64,000 nucleotides of DNA from Methylomonas koyamae. GTDB taxonomy: Bacteria > Pseudomonadota > Gammaproteobacteria > Methylococcales > Methylomonadaceae. Of the stretch, positions 56,118 through 64,000 are shown one piece after another. Positions within the stretch are counted from its first letter, which is position 1; each line of letters begins with the position of its first letter. The translations under genes and the position numbers were made by a program. The notes under the pieces were generated by a model. It was given only the letters and a program-made list of their open reading frames with translations, made no database searches and was not told where the DNA came from. The stretch is from positions 40,454-104,453 of the forward strand of contig NZ_PPPU01000029.1 in assembly GCF_006483455.1 (NCBI RefSeq). Direction: 5' to 3'.

Positions 56118-57131
56118 ATGCAGATTGCAGCCCTGTTAAGTATCGGATTCTCGTTCGGCGCAGCCCTGCTGCTGGTTGCCGGCAATTTGTTGCAAAGCCG
56201 TGAGTCTCTATTTTGGCCTGCGCGATGTGCCGGATTCGTGCTGATTGCCGGTTTGGTCGCGATCCAAACTGCGCACCTGGCTTGGCTGACTCAGGCTTTC
56301 GATGTTCTGCATGCGGCGGCTTATTGGGTAGCGCTTTATCTGGTCGCTCCCAGTTTTTACTTCTTCAGCCGGCATCTGCTGCAGGCCGACGTGCAATACC
56401 GTTGGCGAGATCTGTTGCACGCCTCGCCGTTGCCGTTCTGCCCCTTATTGCCGCAACCGCTCGCAGTGCCCGGCGCATTTTTGCTGGGCAGCGCGTATTT
56501 GATCTGGCTGGCACATGCCGTGTACCGCTTGCGTGCGGAACGCCGGCGGTTTCGGCTGGAACTGGTCGCGCTCGCAACCTTGTTCGCGATTGCGGTTGCC
56601 GTATTGGTGTTGGGATTCATCTGGCCGCTGTTAGCGACGGCCGATTTCATCCAGGCCTACAGCATATTGGTCGGCCTGGCGTTTTTTGCCGTGACGCTGA
56701 CCTTGTTGCGTTTCCCGGCGATTACCGCCGACGTGGCGGAGGCCGTGCAGGCGGCGTACGCCGAATCGACCTTGAAAAACGTGGATAAACCGAAGAAGCT
56801 GGCCGAGCTGGAGCGCTTGATGCGGCAAGACAAACTCTATCGGCTGGATACCTTGAATCTGGCCTTGCTGGCCGAGCAATTGACGTTGAGCCAGCACCAA
56901 TTGTCGGAACTGATCAATACCGAATTTCGCCAGGGCTTTTCCCGCTATATCCGCGAACAGCGCATCGAAGACGCCAAACAGCTGCTCGTCACCGAACCGG
57001 AGGCGTCGGTATTGTCGATCGGGCTGACGGTGGGGTTTAGCACACAATCCAATTTTTATGCCGCATTTCGGGAAATTGTCGGCATGGCGCCGGGGCAGTA
57101 CCGGAAAGTTCACTCGACACCGCCTTCCTGA
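56118..57131 (+). CDS. AraC-family regulator with N-terminal membrane domain
   Basis: A 337-aa protein. About seven hydrophobic segments fill residues 1-205. The C-terminal AraC-type helix-turn-helix pair spans about 235-330 (LNLALLAEQLTLSQHQLSELINTEF; IREQRIEDAKQLLVTEPEASVLSIGLTVGFSTQSNFYAAFREIVG). Membrane-bound AraC regulators of this type respond to envelope or small-molecule cues. The ATG at 56118 is directly preceded by an in-frame TTG. The downstream SDR operon, 250 nt away, is the natural candidate target. Confidence 0.9.
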   Translation: MQIAALLSIGFSFGAALLLVAGNLLQSRESLFWPARCAGFVLIAGLVAIQTAHLAWLTQAFDVLHAAAYWVALYLVAPSFYFFSRHLLQADVQYRWRDLLHASPLPFCPLLPQPLAVPGAFLLGSAYLIWLAHAVYRLRAERRRFRLELVALATLFAIAVAVLVLGFIWPLLATADFIQAYSILVGLAFFAVTLTLLRFPAITADVAEAVQAAYAESTLKNVDKPKKLAELERLMRQDKLYRLDTLNLALLAEQLTLSQHQLSELINTEFRQGFSRYIREQRIEDAKQLLVTEPEASVLSIGLTVGFSTQSNFYAAFREIVGMAPGQYRKVHSTPPS

Positions 57132-57381
57132 ATCCAGCAAGAACTCCGTTTTTATCATTTTGTAAGACGATAACCTGTTGTAATTGATAGGTTTAATTTT
57201 AACGCGGAATTTTTTATTCCAGTCCTATCACTCCGGAAGTTACGGCCTTTGGCTCGGCTTAAGCTGAGCCCGCCCTCAACTTTTGGAGCAAAGCCATGAA
57301 TTTTTCACTGAGCAATTGGTGTTTACCTCGCCTGCGGCTGGTCTGTCCGCCAATTTCAGAACCGGTGCGCGGGAGGCGGTT

Positions 57382-58668
57382 ATGAACATCCTGTTAACCG
57401 GCGCGACCGGGTTTATCGGCCGTGCGATTGCGCTGGCGTTATTGGAGCAGGGGCACCGCGTCACGGCGTGCTGCCGGCGGCCGCAGCGTTTGCGGCTTGA
57501 AAGTCCGCTGCTGACGCCGCTGGCGCTGGATATTGCCGAGGCTGACCAAATCGAAAACTGGTTACCGCAGTTGCAAGGCATCGATGCGATCGTCAATTGC
57601 GTCGGCATCATCGCCCCCGGTCCGCGGCAAAGTTTTCAGCAATTACATAACCAAAGTCCCATTGCACTATTTCGGGCCGGCGCCATGGCCGGCGTTAGCA
57701 AGATCGTGCAACTCTCGGCCTTAGGTGTCGACGATCAGGCCGCCTCGGCGTACCACTTGAGCAAGAAAGCCGCCGACGATGCATTGCGCGAACTGCCCTT
57801 GGATTGGTTTGTGTTGCAACCGTCGCTGGTTTACGGCCCCGGCGGCCGCAGCCATGCCTTATTCCAGGCCTTGGCGGCCCTGCCGGTGCATCTGTTACCG
57901 GATGGCGGCATGCAGATGCTGCAACCGATATACGTCGACGATGTCGCCGCCGCGGTATGCCGCTGCCTGCAACCCTACTGCGGCGGGCGGCGAACGATCG
58001 CGTTGGTCGGCCCGGAACCCATCAGTTACGCCGATTGGCTGCAAGCCCTCAGGCTGCGTCTGGGTAAATCCCGAGCCGGCGCATGGCACCTGCCGCAACG
58101 CTACGCGGCGATTGGCGCCGGCTTTGGCCGCGCATTGGCGGAACCGATACTGAGCCGGGACAACCTGGCGATGTTGCAACGCGGTAGCACAGCCGATCCG
58201 GCGCCGTTGATCGAGCTATTGGGCCGGCCGCCGCGGAGTGCAAAGCGGATATTCGCCGAAGATGCGTCTCAAGCTGAACGCTGGCATGCCAATTTGTACT
58301 TTTTGCGGCCATTGCTGGGCTGGAGCATTGCCTTGGTCTGGCTGTGGAGCGGCATCACCTCGCTATTTTTCTATCCGCATCAGGCCAGCTACGCCTTGCT
58401 GGCGGCGACCGGCATCAGCGGCATCGCCGCGCCGCTGATGCTATACGGTTTGGCGGCGCTGGACATCGCAATGGGTTTGATGACCCTGGCGCGGATACGC
58501 TTACCCGCACTGTTGCTGTGCCAGTTTTATATCGTGCTGGGATATAGCCTGGTGGTGGCCTGGCGGCTACCGGAGTTCGTGTTCCATCCGTTCGGGCCGT
58601 TATTGAAAAATCTAACGTTTTTAATGTGTTTGCTGGTTTACCGGATCTTGGAAGGAGAGCGGCCATGA
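57382..58668 (+). CDS. NAD(P)-binding SDR fused to a DoxX-like membrane domain
   Basis: A 428-aa protein. The N-terminal atypical SDR has MNILLTGATGFIGRAIALALL and later YHLSKKAADDALREL and WFVLQPSLVYGPGG. About four membrane helices in the last 130 residues (from LYFLRPLLGWSIALVWLWSGITSLFFYPHQ) resemble DoxX-like proteins. This fusion is a known architecture in proteobacteria. Start at 57382 has GGGAGG upstream; the frame is open from 57283. Its stop overlaps the next gene (ATGA). The substrate is unknown. Confidence 0.88.
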   Translation: MNILLTGATGFIGRAIALALLEQGHRVTACCRRPQRLRLESPLLTPLALDIAEADQIENWLPQLQGIDAIVNCVGIIAPGPRQSFQQLHNQSPIALFRAGAMAGVSKIVQLSALGVDDQAASAYHLSKKAADDALRELPLDWFVLQPSLVYGPGGRSHALFQALAALPVHLLPDGGMQMLQPIYVDDVAAAVCRCLQPYCGGRRTIALVGPEPISYADWLQALRLRLGKSRAGAWHLPQRYAAIGAGFGRALAEPILSRDNLAMLQRGSTADPAPLIELLGRPPRSAKRIFAEDASQAERWHANLYFLRPLLGWSIALVWLWSGITSLFFYPHQASYALLAATGISGIAAPLMLYGLAALDIAMGLMTLARIRLPALLLCQFYIVLGYSLVVAWRLPEFVFHPFGPLLKNLTFLMCLLVYRILEGERP

Positions 58669-59138
58669 CTTATTTGACCTTGAAATTGATTCACATCTTG
58701 AGCGCAATCGTGTTGTTCGGCCTGGGTTCCGGCACGGTGTTCTACAAAGTGATGGCCGACAAAACCGGCGATCATGCGGCGATTGCCGTTACCAGCAAGC
58801 ACGTGGTGCTGGCGGACTGGTGGTTCACCACACCGACCGTCATCATTCAGCCGCTGACCGGCGTGTTGCTGGCCGAGCAGTTATCGACCTCGTTCGGCGA
58901 AGGTTGGTTGTGGTGGACGGTGTTGCTGTATCTGCTCACCGGCTTGTGCTGGCTGCCGGTCGTGGTGTTGCAAATCCGGATGCGCGATATCGCCGCCGAT
59001 TCGCTGGCTCAAGGCCGGCCGTTGCCGTCGATCTACCACTATTACGCCAAAATCTGGTTATGGCTGGGAGTGCCGGCGTTTTTCGGCATGATCGGCATCA
59101 CCACACTGATGGTGTTTCACAATTCGCTGTGGAGTTGA
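58665..59138 (+). CDS. DUF2269 integral membrane protein
   Basis: A 157-aa protein with four membrane segments, beginning MTYLTLKLIHILSAIVLFGLGSGTVFYKVMADK, the DUF2269 pattern with its conserved His near residue 10. Function unknown; members co-occur with SDR-DoxX fusions. ATGA overlap with the upstream gene and 3 nt from the downstream DUF4166 gene, so this is an operon of three. Confidence 0.87.
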   Translation: MTYLTLKLIHILSAIVLFGLGSGTVFYKVMADKTGDHAAIAVTSKHVVLADWWFTTPTVIIQPLTGVLLAEQLSTSFGEGWLWWTVLLYLLTGLCWLPVVVLQIRMRDIAADSLAQGRPLPSIYHYYAKIWLWLGVPAFFGMIGITTLMVFHNSLWS

Positions 59139-59141
59139 GCC

Positions 59142-59723
59142 ATGTTTAAACCATTGATGCAACAGGTGTTAGGTAACGATTGGCAACAATTGCCGGAAGC
59201 GATTCAACGCCATTACCGGATCGGCGATGGCGAACGAAGCGGATTGGCCGGCACGATGCAGATCGGCTATCCGGCTTACCTGTTTCCGTTAATCTGGCTA
59301 ATCCATCTGTTCAGCGGCTTATTGTTGTGGTCGGCGTCGGCGGCGCATGCCGAAGTGGATAAAACCGCGGATGCCGCTGGGCTAAGCTGGCGGCGCAGGC
59401 TGGATTACCCGGACGGCCGCAGCGATTGCTTCAATTCGCGGATGGTTTATGTCGCCAAAAACGAATTGGCCGAATACATCGGCTTCGGTTTCGGCCTGTG
59501 CTTGCGGGTCACGGTCGAAAACGGCGATTTGGTCTACCGCAGCCTGGGCCACTTCTGGCAATGCGGCAATTGGGTCGTGCCGATCCCTGACTGGTTATTA
59601 TTGGGCTCGGCAACGATCAGGGAGCATGCCACCGCAGCCGACCGATTTTATTTGGACTTCGAAATCCGCCATCCGTGGTGGGGCCTTACTTATTGGTATC
59701 GGGGTACGTTTGTCTACCGTTGA
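59142..59723 (+). CDS. DUF4166 domain protein
   Basis: A 193-aa protein; MFKPLMQQVLGNDWQQLPEAIQRHYRIGD and SWRRRLDYPDGRSDCFNSRMVYV match my memory of DUF4166, found alone or fused to the C-terminus of SDR proteins. One hydrophobic stretch (about 46-66) could be a membrane helix. Probably works with the SDR-DoxX and DUF2269 products encoded just upstream; function unknown. Confidence 0.85.
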   Translation: MFKPLMQQVLGNDWQQLPEAIQRHYRIGDGERSGLAGTMQIGYPAYLFPLIWLIHLFSGLLLWSASAAHAEVDKTADAAGLSWRRRLDYPDGRSDCFNSRMVYVAKNELAEYIGFGFGLCLRVTVENGDLVYRSLGHFWQCGNWVVPIPDWLLLGSATIREHATAADRFYLDFEIRHPWWGLTYWYRGTFVYR

Positions 59724-59932
59724 TTTGTCGCCGGTTTGAACTTCCGGCTCTTGCCGGGAATTAACGTTAGAGCGACGCCGGGTTTGGTTTCCATTGCCTT
59801 GCGAATTCAGAACGGCGCGCTCCCTCCCGGCAACTTCATGCCGAAACCGATAAACCAGTCAGACCTATGGGCGATTCGCGGGTTAGCGTCGGTCGCCGCA
59901 TTCGATTGATATTCACCAAAGAGGACGGAAAT

Positions 59933-60589
59933 ATGAGATTGACAACTGTAAAACGACTAGTGGCCGCAGTGATGTTCAGCGCTTCGGCACTGGCACAAGC
60001 CAGTGTAGTGAACGATGCCACCGGCGACTATCTGGCCGGATATGCCGGCAGTAAGGCCGGCGATTTGGATGTGGTTAGCGCATCGGTCACTTACAACCCG
60101 CAAACCGATGTGTTTCATTTCGAAAGCACCTTTGCCGCTGCAATCGGCACTTCCCCCGGCGGCCTTTACGTATTGGGTTTCGACCGCTGCGCCGGCACCG
60201 GCCGCTTTGCGGCGAGCGGTCTGCCGAATGTATTGTTCGACTCGGTAGTCGTGATCAATACCAACGGCAGCGGCGCGGTGAATCTGTTAGTGCCGCAACC
60301 GGTCGTTTCGACGCCGTTCGCAGCAGGTACGGCCGTAATCGACGGCGCTAAATTGAGTCTGGATATCTTGGGCAGTTGGCTGCCGTCCGCCGGTTTCAGT
60401 AAGTCCGGATATACCTGGAACCTGTGGCCGCGGGACGGTTCGCAACCGGCCGGTTTCGGCCAGATTTCCGACTTCGCGCCGGATAGCGTGAATGCCGCGG
60501 TGCAGGTCGTGCCGCTGCCGGGAGCGGTCTGGCTATTCGGTTCGGCGCTTGCCGGTTTTATCGCAGCCCGGCGACGAGTGTTCCGCTAA
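59933..60589 (+). CDS. VPLPA-CTERM sorting-signal protein
   Basis: A 218-aa exported protein. Signal peptide about 1-22 (MRLTTVKRLVAAVMFSASALAQA). The body (DYLAGYAGSKAGDLDVVSASVTYNPQTDVFHFESTFAA) resembles beta-rich CTERM proteins with no known activity. The C-terminus carries VPLPGAVWLFG, a hydrophobic helix and ARRRVFR, a VPLPA-type tag recognised by exosortase. The start at 59933 has GAGGACGGA before it; the frame is open upstream. Divergent in sequence from the other tagged protein at 24280. Confidence 0.82.
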   Translation: MRLTTVKRLVAAVMFSASALAQASVVNDATGDYLAGYAGSKAGDLDVVSASVTYNPQTDVFHFESTFAAAIGTSPGGLYVLGFDRCAGTGRFAASGLPNVLFDSVVVINTNGSGAVNLLVPQPVVSTPFAAGTAVIDGAKLSLDILGSWLPSAGFSKSGYTWNLWPRDGSQPAGFGQISDFAPDSVNAAVQVVPLPGAVWLFGSALAGFIAARRRVFR

Positions 60590-60638
60590 CCGCCTTGATT
60601 AACCGCTACCGCGCGGTTATGTTTCGACTTCGCCCCGC

Positions 60639-61151
60639 TCAGCGCGAGCCGGGCGAGGCATCCAGAATTTCCACCGACACTTGCGCCAAGCCGTTAACGC
60701 CGATGCGTTTGGCGGCGCCGTGCGATAAGTCGATCAAGCGATCGGCGACGAACGGGCCGCGGTCGTTGACCGTGACATCGATATGGCGGCCGTTTGCCAG
60801 ATTGGTGACCCTAACTTTGGACGGTATCGGCAGCGTCTTGTGGGCGGCGGTCAGGCCGTTGGGTTTGAAACGGTTGCCGTTGGCGGTGCGGTCGCCCGAT
60901 TCGGCGCCGTACCAGGACGCCAGCCCGACTTCCCGGTAACCGTGCCGGCTCAGCAACGGAAAATAAGTTTTGCCTTTTACCGTGTAAGGCTGGTTATACA
61001 GCGCCTGATCGCGGTAAGACGGTAATTGTGCCTGCGAATCCGAAGGCGGCAGCGGCGGTTCGGAGGCGCATCCGGCCAGTAATACTATCGAAGCCAGTAG
61101 CCTCAGCGGCAGATATTTCGAAGCCATGTCGTAATTTAAGTGGTTGAACAT
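60639..61151 (-). CDS. RlpA-like lipoprotein (double-psi beta-barrel)
   Basis: A 170-aa lipoprotein. Lipobox LLAGC after MASKYLPLRLLASIVL. The RlpA barrel spans about 75-165: GLASWYGAESGDRTANGNRF, GLTAAHKTLPIPSKVRVTNLANGRHIDV and VNDRGPFVADRLIDLSHGAAKRIGV, with catalytic Asp and His positions present. No SPOR domain, so septal targeting by SPOR is not expected. The start at 61151 (MFNHLNYD) has AAAAGGAC upstream; the ATG at 61127 gives a shorter signal but lacks a ribosome binding site. Confidence 0.9.
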   Translation of the reverse strand: MFNHLNYDMASKYLPLRLLASIVLLAGCASEPPLPPSDSQAQLPSYRDQALYNQPYTVKGKTYFPLLSRHGYREVGLASWYGAESGDRTANGNRFKPNGLTAAHKTLPIPSKVRVTNLANGRHIDVTVNDRGPFVADRLIDLSHGAAKRIGVNGLAQVSVEILDASPGSR

Positions 61152-61395
61152 AGTCGGTCCTTTTCCAAAGGACTCGGCGGCATGGTCGTTTGCCAAACTT
61201 AACGGTTTATTAAAAACTCGTGCCGTCCGCATGGGCTGGAACGCTACTCCTGCGTCGGCGCGCGGCGCAGTCCGTCAAAATCGGCCAGCCGGGATGCGAT
61301 TGGTTATAATGCCGCGAGCTAGGGAATTCAAAATAATGCAGGGACAGCGCATTCTGTAACTGGTTAAGGCCGGGCATCACTCGTGGGGGAACAGC

Positions 61396-62694
61396 ATGGC
61401 GGAAAAACACAAGATATTGATCGTCGGCGGTGGCGCGGCCGGTTTGGAATTGGCCACGGAACTGGGGCAAAAGCTCGGTAAAGTCGGCAAGGCCGAAATT
61501 ACCTTACTTGACGCCGCATCGACTCATATCTGGAAGCCTTTATTGCACGAGGTGGCCTCAGGTACGTTGGCCGAAGCCGAAGAAATCGAGTACATGGCTC
61601 AGGCGCACAGCAATCATTTCCGTTTCCTGTTCGGCAAAATGGAAGCGTTAAATCGGGCAAACAAGGAAATCATCGTCAGCTCGATTACCAATAAGCAAGG
61701 CGAAGAGATCATTCCGCAACGCCGGTTCAAGTACGACACGCTGGTAATGGCGGTCGGCAGCGTCAGCAATACATTCGGCATTAAGGGCGTCGATAAATAT
61801 TGTCGATTCATCGATACCACCAAGGAAGCTTTCCGTTTCCAGAAACAGTTGGTGGAAACCTACTACGTGCAGTCCTACGCCAACCAGAGTCGTCAGCGCG
61901 ACAAGCCGTTGTCTATCGTGATTATTGGCGCCGGGGCGACGGGGGTGGAATTGTCCGCCGAGCTGCACCACGTGACCAAATTACTGGCCACTTACGGCTT
62001 AGAGGGGTCGATAGACGTCAACATCACCATCATCGAAGCCGCCACCCAGTTGTTACCGGCGTTGCCGCCGCGCTTGTCGCAGGCTACCCAAGAGCAACTG
62101 ATCAAACTCGGTATTCAGCTGAAACTGGGCCGTAAAGTTACCGAAGTGACCGAAACCGAGGTGCACACCTACGACGGCGAAGTGTTCGAAGCGGATTTAA
62201 AAGTCTGGGCGGCCGGCATCAAGGCGCCGGACTGGATGAAAAACCTGGACGGCCTGGAAACCAACCACATCAATCAATTGGTGGTCGACCAAACCCTGCA
62301 AACCAGCGATCCGGATATCTTTGCGATCGGCGATTGCGCCGCCTGCGAATGGGTCGGCCATGGCGGCAACGTGCCGCCGCGCGCCCAATCCGCCCATCAA
62401 ATGGCATCGGCCGTCGCCAAGAGCATCGTCAATCGCCTGAAAGGCAAACCGGGCGTCAAATTCGTCTACCGCGACTACGGCTCGCTGGTGTCGCTGGGCA
62501 AATTCAGCACCGTCGGCAGCCTGATGGGCAGTTTGATGGGCACCGTCAGCGTCGGCGGTTTCATCGCCTACATGGTGTATCTGTCCTTGTACAAAATGCA
62601 CCAGGTAGCGATCCACGGCTATTTCCGCACCGCGATGCTGACCTTGTCGAACCTGTTCCGGCGCAGCACCCACGCCAAAATGAAAATGCATTAA
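61396..62694 (+). CDS. ndh: Type II NADH:quinone oxidoreductase (NDH-2)
   Basis: A 432-aa flavoprotein passing electrons from NADH to quinone without pumping protons. FAD-binding GGGAAGLELATELG (near 11-24) and NADH-binding GAGATGVELSAEL (about 178). AIGDCAACEW is the second FAD contact. A C-terminal amphipathic region (GTVSVGGFIAYMVYLSLYKMHQVAIHGYFRTA) anchors it to the membrane. It feeds quinol that the bc1 complex at 13023-15742 can oxidise. Upstream 240 nt hold no gene. Confidence 0.95.
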   Translation: MAEKHKILIVGGGAAGLELATELGQKLGKVGKAEITLLDAASTHIWKPLLHEVASGTLAEAEEIEYMAQAHSNHFRFLFGKMEALNRANKEIIVSSITNKQGEEIIPQRRFKYDTLVMAVGSVSNTFGIKGVDKYCRFIDTTKEAFRFQKQLVETYYVQSYANQSRQRDKPLSIVIIGAGATGVELSAELHHVTKLLATYGLEGSIDVNITIIEAATQLLPALPPRLSQATQEQLIKLGIQLKLGRKVTEVTETEVHTYDGEVFEADLKVWAAGIKAPDWMKNLDGLETNHINQLVVDQTLQTSDPDIFAIGDCAACEWVGHGGNVPPRAQSAHQMASAVAKSIVNRLKGKPGVKFVYRDYGSLVSLGKFSTVGSLMGSLMGTVSVGGFIAYMVYLSLYKMHQVAIHGYFRTAMLTLSNLFRRSTHAKMKMH

Positions 62695-62714
62695 TCCCTT
62701 AACCGAGCTTATCC

Positions 62715-63236
62715 ATGTTAGATATCGAATACGAATTCCGCGAAGAAGATCTGGTCCATTTCAACGAACTGCGCCTGAAAAGCGACCCGGAAATGCAGAA
62801 AAAAATCCGCCAGAACCGCATCTTCGCGCCGGGCGTGATGATGGCGATTGCGCTGTTTTACTACGTGTATTACGTGGACATGAAAACCACCGCCTACATC
62901 ACGGTGTTGGCGCTGGCCTGGGCAATTGCCTCGCCGTTTATCATGAAGATCGACATGCGCCGGCAGTTTTTCAACAAATACACCGAAGCGGAGAAAAAAG
63001 CCCTGTTCGGCATGCACCATTTGACGATCGAACCGGAATTCCTGCAGGAACGCGCCCCCGGCGGCAAAAGCAAAACCCCGTGGAAAGACATGCTGCGGGT
63101 CGAAAAGCACAAGGATTACGTCTACATCTACGTCGATATCGACGCAGCCATCGTCATTCCGCGCGCCACGGTCAAGAAAGGCGATTTGAAAGCGTTCGCC
63201 AAGCAGGTTGAGGGGATGATTGAGAGGGCCGGGTGA
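62715..63236 (+). CDS. YcxB-like membrane protein
   Basis: A 173-aa protein: a charged N-terminal segment (MLDIEYEFREEDLVHFNELRL), two membrane segments (about 38-54 and 58-76), and a C-terminal YcxB-type domain (LTIEPEFLQERAPGGKSKTPWKDMLRVEKHKDYVYIYVD). Function unknown. It starts 20 nt after the ndh stop, so it is probably co-transcribed with NDH-2. Confidence 0.82.
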   Translation: MLDIEYEFREEDLVHFNELRLKSDPEMQKKIRQNRIFAPGVMMAIALFYYVYYVDMKTTAYITVLALAWAIASPFIMKIDMRRQFFNKYTEAEKKALFGMHHLTIEPEFLQERAPGGKSKTPWKDMLRVEKHKDYVYIYVDIDAAIVIPRATVKKGDLKAFAKQVEGMIERAG

Positions 63237-63347
63237 GTTTTACTGGCGGTTATTTTATTGGTGGCATGTCGTATATTCCGCATACTTGGGCGATATACAG
63301 AAACTCTTTAATTACTTGTTGGGTGACATCAATTTGAGGGCCGGATA

Positions 63348-63821
63348 GTGAAGATACTTACCTTTGATGCAAGCCTCTCCCACAACTCGAAATTGCGATA
63401 CGAGAAGATCACCGAGAGTGATCTATCGTTAATTCGCCAATTTGGAATCAAAGATTGGAACGGCAAGGAATTTGATGAAACTATCTTGCTTAAGTACGGT
63501 AATTGGGTAGTCAATGAAGACAAGAGCGTGATTTTCAAAGCTCTGGGTGGTGGGTCATTTGAGATCCCCGAGATGTATGTCCTTATCTACGAAGAGGCTA
63601 AGGTACATTTGGAGTGTGGTGGAGGCGGACATCAAGCTCAGAGATACGTAAAGAATGACGACCAGATTTATGACACAACAGTTTTCGTGTCACGCATTCG
63701 CATTCCGCCCGAGCTAGCTGGTGAGCAGGACTCTGTATTGGCGTTAGTAGTAGATGCCTTTGCAGTTTGGTCTCGTAGGTCGTCGTCATCGGGAAAGCTA
63801 ACTGTCGAATTCAACTTGTGA
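63348..63821 (+). CDS. Hypothetical protein, AT-rich
   Basis: A 157-aa soluble protein from a GTG at 63348. Visible features: a charged N-terminal half (RYEKITESDLSLIRQFGIKDW), a Gly-rich HLECGGGGHQAQRY segment (about 87-100) and a polar Ser run (RRSSSSGK). No family recognised. Composition is AT-rich compared with the ndh side, suggesting transfer. It sits between the YcxB gene and a GTAGGGTG element at the right edge. Confidence 0.6.
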   Translation: MKILTFDASLSHNSKLRYEKITESDLSLIRQFGIKDWNGKEFDETILLKYGNWVVNEDKSVIFKALGGGSFEIPEMYVLIYEEAKVHLECGGGGHQAQRYVKNDDQIYDTTVFVSRIRIPPELAGEQDSVLALVVDAFAVWSRRSSSSGKLTVEFNL

Positions 63822-63868
63822 TCATTTGTGTGCTGCAATTTGCGTTCGTCATCTACCAATGAAGTCCA

Positions 63869-63989
63869 GTAGGGTGGGCGCGGTTTTTGTGCCCACGCGG
63901 CATTGGGACTATTCCTCTTATCCGCGGACAGAAAAGCTTTGTCCGCCACTTTCAAGGCTTTAACGCGTGGGCACTAGCGTACCCACCCT
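63869..63989. repeat. GTAGGGTGGGC-type palindromic element at right edge
   Basis: Opens with GTAGGGTGGGC and closes with a matching ACCCACCC (GGGTGGG 63872-63878 with CCCACCC 63982-63988). Inside: GTGGGC (63874-63879) with GCCCAC (63891-63896), and GCGGACA (63924-63930) with TGTCCGC (63940-63946). Same family as 1252-1332. No coding potential seen. Confidence 0.6.
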
Positions 63990-64000
63990 TATATCTCGAT

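Overview
The window reads as a chromosomal stretch of a gammaproteobacterium, most probably a methanotroph of the order Methylococcales (Methylomonas-like). Supporting this are conserved gammaproteobacterial blocks (rsmI / lpoA-yraN-diaA; bamD / rluD-pgeF; pilT-pilU), two proteins with VPLPA-type C-terminal sorting signals, a PP-loop/TusA thiolation pair, and dispersed structured repeats of a kind I associate with Methylomonas genomes. No methane or methanol oxidation gene lies in the window, so genus placement is inference. Most genes are GC-rich. The clear exceptions are a DUF3644 gene (1867-2859) and a hypothetical gene at the right edge (63348-63821), both visibly AT-rich.

Layout. 1-904: 5' part of argJ. 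905-3282: accessory island holding three copies of a structured repeat, two smaller GTAGGGTG palindromic elements and a DUF3644 gene with a HEPN-like R-x4-H motif. 3283-4547: TusA-like carrier plus PP-loop thiouridylase-like enzyme. 4716-7966: a five-PAS histidine kinase and NarL-type regulator. 8125-9279: lone PilU-like ATPase. 9298-10458: NIF3-like protein, a 49-aa membrane protein, and lexA. 11040-12947: ftsH, facing the cytochrome bc1 operon petABC (13023-15742) across a bidirectional terminator. 15874-16953: hisC. 17234-20595: TPM and Tim44/zinc-ribbon membrane proteins divergent from an SPFH-SHOCT protein. 20771-24131: pilT, pilU, mltB. 24280-28724: VPLPA-CTERM protein, dinB, DUF4389, DUF2333, YcgL, CPBP protease and a small membrane protein. 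28810-32979: guaB, a methyltransferase, guaA. 33109-39711: penicillin acylase-family hydrolase, prepilin-like protein, GGDEF-EAL protein, orphan TssJ. 39960-44106: ECF sigma / FecR / TonB receptor system. 44731-50690: mtgA, darP, small membrane protein, diaA, yraN, lpoA, rsmI, DUF2058. 50744-55387: HExxH protein, bamD, rluD, pgeF, ZIP transporter. 55399-60589: Uma2 protein, membrane AraC regulator, SDR-DoxX / DUF2269 / DUF4166 operon, second VPLPA-CTERM protein. 60639-63821: rlpA-like lipoprotein, type II NADH dehydrogenase, YcxB-like protein, AT-rich hypothetical; a GTAGGGTG element closes the window.

Working together: several blocks serve the envelope (bamD, lpoA, mtgA, mltB, rlpA, ftsH, SPFH/TPM), respiration (ndh to quinone, then bc1), guanine nucleotide synthesis (guaB, guaA), twitching motility (pilT/U) and regulated iron-type uptake (FecI/FecR/TonB receptor).

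The most unusual signal is the roughly 260-330 nt repeat at 941-1204, 1347-1606 and (inverted) 2944-3271. Its stems change sequence between copies while keeping complementarity, and most hairpin loops keep a TCCN core. That is the pattern expected of a structured RNA or folded single-stranded mobile element, and two inverted copies bracket the AT-rich DUF3644 gene. I found no tRNA, rRNA, CRISPR array, prophage or transposase gene.
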